The position numbers and the translations under genes were made by a program. The notes beneath the pieces are model-generated. The model was not told where the DNA came from. It was given only the letters and a program-made list of their open reading frames with translations, and made no database searches. DNA of 64,000 nucleotides from Periplaneta americana. Taxonomy: Eukaryota; Arthropoda; Insecta; Blattodea; Blattidae. Of the stretch, positions 36,468-44,500 are shown in pieces. How positions within the stretch are numbered: position 1 is the stretch's first letter; every line of letters begins with the position of its first letter. The stretch is from positions 179,302,668-179,366,667 of the forward strand of contig NC_091128.1 of the NCBI RefSeq assembly GCF_040183065.1, in the 5' to 3' direction.

Positions 36468-38508
36468 TTAATCGTAAAAATATTTTTTTTTCATATAGCA
36501 GGACAGTGTTTTACACGTACTAATTTTTATTGTTGTACAAGATACAGTAATGGAGGAAAAAATGTTGAATATTTCCAAAAATGTTACTGCTGTAAGCTGT
36601 ACCTACCCCTCAAAGAAACAGGCGCACTTGACAATGTTCTACACTTCCCTAGTTTTCTTTTTAAGGAATTGTTACAATATTTGGCATTTGTTCCAAGCCA
36701 TTAATACCGACTGCCTCCAGATTTCATGCTGCGCCTGTTCTCACGCGCCATTCTGATCGGCTGGGTCGCCGTCACCGCAGCTGTTTGTGCCCTGGACTTC
36801 GCTGCCACCGTCAGTTTCGGAGTGGATTACAGTAGGATGCAGGTTAGTCAGACTGACAACGATAATTAACTGTTAGTACCAAAGTCGGACAACAAATACC
36901 GGTGCGATAAACCACATTCAACCCTGTTAATGCCGTGTTCTGTTGCTTTCTATTTGTGTATGCAGTAACGAGTGAAGTTTAAAACCACTAGTGGCACTTT
37001 ATTCTATTTACTTAGAACCTTCCTGTTCCTAGGAACAAATAAATAAGTAAATAAATAAATAAATCAGTGACTAAGTGAATGAATGAATAAATACATAAAT
37101 AAATATATGAATGAGTGACTAAGTGAATAAATAAATGAGTCACAAATTGAATAAGTGAATGAATGAATAAATAAATAAATGACTAAGTGAATAAGTAAAT
37201 AAATAAATAAATAAATAAATAAATGAGTGGCTATGTAAATAAGTGAATAAATAAATGAGTTACAAATTGAATAAATAAATAAATAAATAAATAAATAAGT
37301 GAATAAGTAAATAAATAAATATTTGAGTGGCTAAGTGAATAAATAAATTAGTGAGTCATAAATTGAATAAATAAACAAACAAACAAATAAATAAATAAGT
37401 GATGTAAGTGAATAAGTGAATAAATAAACTGTTTTTCAAATAGCAGACAGAAGTGTCACAACAGAATATCAGCAATATTGTACGGTATTATAGCAGTACG
37501 AATAGAAATTAAAATGCTGAGTTGACTAGCCACTGTTTGAGGTTCCCAACAGAGCCCCTGGCTTATGAGCACTAGCATTTGAAGAGTACAGGGGAAAAAG
37601 GGGGGATGTCCACTTTTAAACAATTCTCAGGAAACCAATTTTAAAATGTGAAACTCTATCATTCCGAATATAATACTGAGAATTTAACCAGCAGTTATTC
37701 TGTGACTAAGAACCTTCTTCTCCTGTTCTAAGTGTAGAAAGAATTCACTTCATATGAAGTATATAAGGGAATGGAAATCTGAATTTTGTCTGAAAGTGGA
37801 CATCCCCCCTTTTTCCCCTGTACTCTTCATTTGTATTCATACTTACAGTTGGAGATTTTCTATAAAATAGTATTTGTGCTCAAATAAGTTTTTGGTTTAT
37901 TTGTTGTTTTTATTATGTTGTTTTTTATAGACAGTACACATGCTGGAAAAATATACGACTTTATCAAAATCATGCATGCATCCATCCATCTATTAATTTA
38001 TTCATTCATCTATTTATCTTTAATTAATCATGTATTTGTCGTTGATAAATATTATGTATTTATTAATTTAATTCACGTAGTAAGCACATTTCTTCAGTTT
38101 GTATGAAATGAATTTTCACCTAATCCTTTCTAAGATTTACTATATCCTCAGAGACCTTTGAAATTACCGTATCTAAACTCTAAAGCTCTCATTACTTTAG
38201 AGCATCTGAAATCGAACTCTAGTCCGACATAATTATTCAATATGAAATCCATTACTGTAATATATTCTCATATGTACTACAAGCATTACTCGTAGAATCT
38301 GTGTGTTGCCCACACAGACATACGTGGATAAATATCCAACAAGAAGTAGTGAGTTGCTGCTACCACCAGCCTTCATGATGACTCTGTCTGCACGCGGCTT
38401 TGTCCTCTGGCTGCTAAATGTTTCACTTGTGATTTATCTGGCCATGGCAATAACAACAGGAGAAGACGAGGAACCGTCACTAAAAGAGGGGGAGGAGGTA
38501 CGTTGTTG

Positions 38509-38550
<42 letters not shown>

Positions 38551-41500
38551 GCAACATATGCATGGGCCATTTATAAGCCTAATGTGAACGATTTGTTTAA
38601 GCTTAAGTAAATGTCACTCCCAATTTAAGTGCAACAAACATGGAAAATAAAATTGTAATGTATACAAATAATTGATTAAATGGCGATCTTACTCGTGTTA
38701 ATTATGTAAGCATGTGCGGCTTACAGCTGTTTCGGTGCTACTTGTCACCATTCTCAGAGCCTTCTGTGTCTCGGCTCCATCTCAACTTTGCTGCCTGTCG
38801 TGTGGGTGCGTTCGTGTGATGAAGGGTTGTGTCAAATAGTGTGTGTTCTGAAATTGATCTGTGTGTTGAAAATTTGATTAGGGTGTGTTTTAGTGTGTCT
38901 GTATATTTCATATTGTTCTAGTGTGTCGAGTTTTTGGTTTTTGGGCTGTATGTGTAGGATTTCCATGTCTGTATTTATGTTACTGTATGTGTGGTTAGCA
39001 TTAGTTGTGTGTTCGGCATTTGTAGATGTATTGTGTCCTCTGGTTATTGCTTTAATGTGTTCTTTGTATCTTTGTATCAATTATTTATATTCAAGTGTTA
39101 AAAGTAGTGTACAAAAGATTCAACATGGAGGACCATAAAAACACATGGTGTAAGTTATAAATGCCTTTTATCTATAACTGGTATCTGAACTGACATTTCT
39201 TTCTCTGTCCTTAGCAACGTAAACAATGACTATTCATAGCAGTGAATTAAAATTTTCAAATCACGCTCTCCACGACAACCAGTACATTAGCAACAATAAA
39301 ATCCATACATTCAAATTTTATAACTTCTTCATAAAAAACACATTACAAAAAAAGCGTAGCTACCTACTATTTAAATTCAAACTTAGATACTGGTGATGCA
39401 GTAGCGTAACTTTTTATAGCTGGGCCCCCAAGCAAAAATGATAATCTGGGCCCCTTTCCTTACTGCCATTCTTTTCTTATTTTCATAATTTTATATTTTA
39501 CATCTAATTTGAATAAAACAATTTAGCATACCAAATTCTCCATTTCTAACAAAATTAAGTGAACAGAACTGAAAAAATTTTAATGATATAACTTCTATTT
39601 TACTAAGGCTATAATTACACAATAATATGCCTACCTAAGATAAATTTAATATGAAGCAAGCGCTTTTCTCTTCTAGTCTTTTGAGAAGCAAATGACTCAA
39701 TCAAATCTTTGAACCTTTTCATATTCAACACAGAGCACTTTCTTGAGTCATGGTACTGGAATACTGGGATTCGTTCCACCACAGGTAGTTTGTATTTGAC
39801 TGAGTCTATTTTAGTCAATTTCGAAACATATTTTTCAAGATTTTCCTTTTGCGTTTTTCTGCATCACTAATTACTTTTCCATGTATTGTGGGTCCCTATC
39901 ACCACGGCATGGCACGTCCTCAGGTTGCGGATCGAGGAGACGGCCTCCAGATATGGAGGGTAGCTGCGAATATATTGAATAAGCAGTCGCGGACAGCCGA
40001 TGAGGGGTGGTCCTCCAGCTTGGGGGTTGGGCGAAGGGCTAACAACCCATCACCGGAAGGTCAAATAATTGAATTAGATTGAACAATTGCTCCTGCAATA
40101 ATTCTAGTTGCCAAACAAAATAATCCAGAAGAGCAATCCATGAGCAATCATTAACAGCTTGTTACAAATCCTTCAAATAAGCCTCGGAATGGGACTGATT
40201 CTCTGGCACGACCACAGCAATTGAATAAGGTTCTGAGATTTGGTACTTGGAATGTAACTAGTCTTTATAGAACAGGAGGGGTAATATTAGCAGCAAAAGA
40301 ACTAGCTAGATATAGAATAGACTTCGTGGGAGTACAGGAGGTTAGGTTAGATGGGAAGGAAACGTTAATCACCAATTAGGAACAGGATTCTTTATTCATA
40401 AAAGAATAAAATCAGCAGTAAAAAAGGTCGAATTTATCAGTGATAGGTTATCGTATTTAGTACTTAAGGGTAGATGGTGCGACATCATAGTTATAAATGC
40501 TCACTCCCCTACAGAAGAGAAAGACGACCATATAAAGGATAGCTTCTATGAGGAATTGGAACATACTTTTGATCAGTTACCTAGATATCACATGGAAATT
40601 TTATTGGGGGTTTTTAATGCTAAAGTAGGACGGGAGGATATTTTTAAACCGTCTATTGGAAAAGAGAGCCTACACGTAACTAGTAATGACAATGGAGTTA
40701 GGTTAGTCAACTTTGCCACATCAAAAAATTTAATTGTCAAAACTACAACATTCCCCAGTAAAGAAAAAAATAATTGGTCTTGCTCAGGATAGGGACCAAT
40801 GGCGGGCTTATGTGAGGGCGGCAATGAACCTCCGGGTTCCTTAAAAGCCAGTAAGTAAGTAAGTACTAATTACTTTTAAAAGGTTTCATTGTCATAAAAC
40901 ACGAGAAAAATATTAATTAAATCTAGTAACAAGCAGATGTGTTGCTATACAAAACTTCTTTATTTCAATGTGTGTTTACTGTTTATATGCTACGACTATG
41001 GCTGGCAACCTGATGACATGAAAATACACCAAGACAAACAATGTCTCCATCCAAAAAATCACTGTCACATTTTGAACATTGGCGTCACTGCAGTATGGTT
41101 ATAGCCCAGTCTACTGAGGCAATCGATGGGATGTATGATGCCAGTTGGATCACTGTATGCGGATCCTCGGGTCCAGTGATGGCAGTCATTACCACAGATT
41201 TCATATGCCAGAGAGTAAAAAGAGTGGCTGTGCATTACTCAAAATGCATAATGTGGGCCTTTAACTGCAATTCGAGCTCATTTCCAGATATGCGTCAGTA
41301 GCCACTAAACGTTTTCGGGCCCCCCTGGCCTCAGGGTCCCCCCGCAACGCGGAGTCTGCATGGGAGTAAGTTACGCCACTGCAGCGATGGATAAGATAAT
41401 ATGTTATAGCGCACGAGAGTAAACAGATTTTACTTTCTTACACTATAAGTCAGCGGTCATCAGAACACTGCACGCTCGGGCTAGTGTCTCTTACCCGCGG

Positions 41501-44500
41501 ACAAGACACAGCCCTAGCGTGCAATCGTGGCTGCTGGCGGTATGCTCTCTCTCTATCCCTTGTGCACGACAGAGCAGAGTTCCTTACCCTGCATGCACTC
41601 TACCCATTTCAGCAAGTGCTATAAATTATTGTTATTTTTTAATCTTCCCTATCGGATTCCATCATGGTCTACTTCAAATACTTTCCTCAAAACTATTTAT
41701 TGGAAAATGCTTAATTTGTTTTCAAGTTCAAGTTTTGCACGCATGCACAGGTGGAGGTAAGATTAAAAAATTACAACTGAAGTCAAATTAGTGTAATTTC
41801 CGTCATCTAGTACATTAACAGAATCTACTCACATTTATGTGCCTAGGTCCCAAGACAATTTCACAGCGAATGTTATCCTCATCCTTAACAGACTTCTTCC
41901 ATAATCGCCAATATAGTTATTGAACTGTTTTATGTTTGTTAACAAAGAATCTATACTAATAATAAATCTGTAGCCAAAATTTTTCTGGTAATTTTCGCTT
42001 TTCCAAAAATAACTGGTCCTAACATGTATAATTAACCATCCTGAAACCGAAAATCGCTTTTCTGAAATTGTCTGGATGTTTGTTACCTTTTCACGCGATA
42101 ATGGCTGAACCGATTTATATGAAAATTGGAATATAAATTAAGTTCGTTGTAACTTAGATTTTAGGCTATATGGCATTCAAAATACTTTATTTAAAAGGGG
42201 GGTTATAAGGAGGCTTGAATTAAATAAATCGAAATATCTCGCTTATTATTGATTTTCGTGAAAAATGTTACATAACAAAAGTTTCTTTAAAAATGATTCC
42301 CGATAAGTTTTATTCTAAGTAAAATTTTGATAGGACTGATATTTAATGAGATAAATGAGTTTTAAAATTAAAATAATGATGCCACCTATTGGCCTGTAAT
42401 GAAATGGAAACAAATGACTTCACTGTAAGGGGCCTTAGACAACAACAATCGAAAGCTATTAAACATAGCCTACAGAGAATGTTTCTGTGTTTGTACGAAG
42501 TAATATCGAAAGCTAATTACATATAAGACTTTTAAAATAACAATATAATACATTTTCACCGCCGCCTCAGATTATAGCGTTGTTGTTCCTGCAATAACTC
42601 CTATGTGCAAAATATAAAATTTTTGAGTAGGAAGAAAAAACACAGTTATTCATTCCATGGCAATGGTACATAGAATTCTTACATTTTCGAAAGAAAGAAA
42701 TATAATTATGTATCACTATAATATATGCTATATCACTATTTAAGTTATTTGAAGGGTTCAGAACCATAGAGGGCCAAGCGCCATTTACTGAAGACGTAGA
42801 AAACAAGGGTTAAAATTAAGTTATTACCATAATTCAATGGAAACATACAGCAAGTAATATAAAGTTTACACATTAAAACTAAAAGATATGTCAATCTTCA
42901 TTAAACTATGGTTGCATGTAATAACAAATAAGAAACATGTTAAAGGAATTGTCATTGCACCAAATGAGTGATCTCTGGACCAAAATAATCGCATTTTAAT
43001 TTTTTTTAAATACAATTTAAATTAAGTAACATATTAAACGATTTATCCTTCTATCAAACACGAATGTTCCCTGGACCAAATGTCCTATTTTAATTATGTA
43101 ATTACTTTATATTTATTTCTAACGGGTGCAGCGGAGCGCAAGGGTACGGCTAGTAGTAAATAAGAGCAAAGACAGAGACAGAAAGAACTGACTTAATGCA
43201 AACACAAACACATGGTGAAATCTGTGTATGTGGGAATAACATTGCTGCTGTCTTTCTAGGTGTCACCCAGCCTGATTCGACGTCCATCCTTCAGCAGTTT
43301 CCGCAGCTCTCTACGGGGAGATCCATATGACAAAGGAAGGTACTGACAAGCATAACGTATGCAGACAGATATTAGGCTTAACAAAAAAATTATAAAAAAA
43401 TGTTTCGAATTTGAGGCTGGAAAAACTTCTATGTGGAACTCATACGGAACAGATACAATCATGTATTTATGGATACTGCATTACAGATGCCAACATTTCT
43501 ATTTTTTTTGCAACTGAAACAAATGTTAACTAATGCAAAAAAAAAAAAAAAAGAACATGAGTATGCTCATTATATAGACTTATTACAAAATCAAGAAATG
43601 CTGAAAAGCAAGTTGATAGAAGAATAATACTTACTTACTTACTGGCTTTTAAGGAACCCGTAGGTTCATTGCCGCCCTCACATAAGCCCGCCATTGGTCC
43701 CTATCCTGAGCAAGATTAATCCAGTCTCTACCATCATATCCTACCTCCCTCAAATCTATTTTAATATTATCTTCCCATCTACGTCTCGGCCTCCCCAAAG
43801 GTCTTTTTCCCTCCGGCCTCCCAACTAACACTCTATATACATTTCTGGATTCGCCCATATGTGCTACATGTCCTGCCCATCTCAAACGTCTGGATTTTAT
43901 GTTCCTAATTATGTCAGGTGAAGTATACAATGCGTGCAGCTCTGCGTTGTGTAACTTTCTCCATTCTCCTGTAACTTCATCCCTCTTAGCCCCAAATAAT
44001 TTCCTAAGAACCTTATTCTCAAACACCCTTAATCTCTGTTCCTCTCTCAAAGTGAGAGTCCAAGTTTCACAATCATACAGAACAACCGGTAATATAACTG
44101 TTTTATAAAGATAGAAGAATAATACAGTTTTTTTTTTTCATAAATGAGTGATGTTTATTGAGTATAAACCAGTTTTTTCTGAGAACAAACCACCCTCTTC
44201 AGTAGCTCATCTGCATGTTCCATATTCTGGATTTTGCCCAATTTCCTGGACTTTTTGTAAAGCCATTGCAGCATTCTCATGGATATTGGTCTGGCACAAC
44301 GTTTGGTTTCTAACAAATCACTGAATCAGGTCGATTGGCATTCGTACAGTCAAAGCCAATTACTTTTTCACTGATGAACGTTAGTAACTACTTCACTGTG
44401 CTAGTATTATAAGTTACCTCATTGACCAATTTTGACGTGCTTTGATAGACTGGGATTCAAAGGATGACGCAAATCACGTTGAAACTAGTCAATCAGGTAT

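Noticed and set aside
38373-38587. Poly-tyrosine and poly-asparagine proteins
   Set aside because: They are translations of a TTA microsatellite. Similar frames at 1906, 12434 and 14633 have the same cause.
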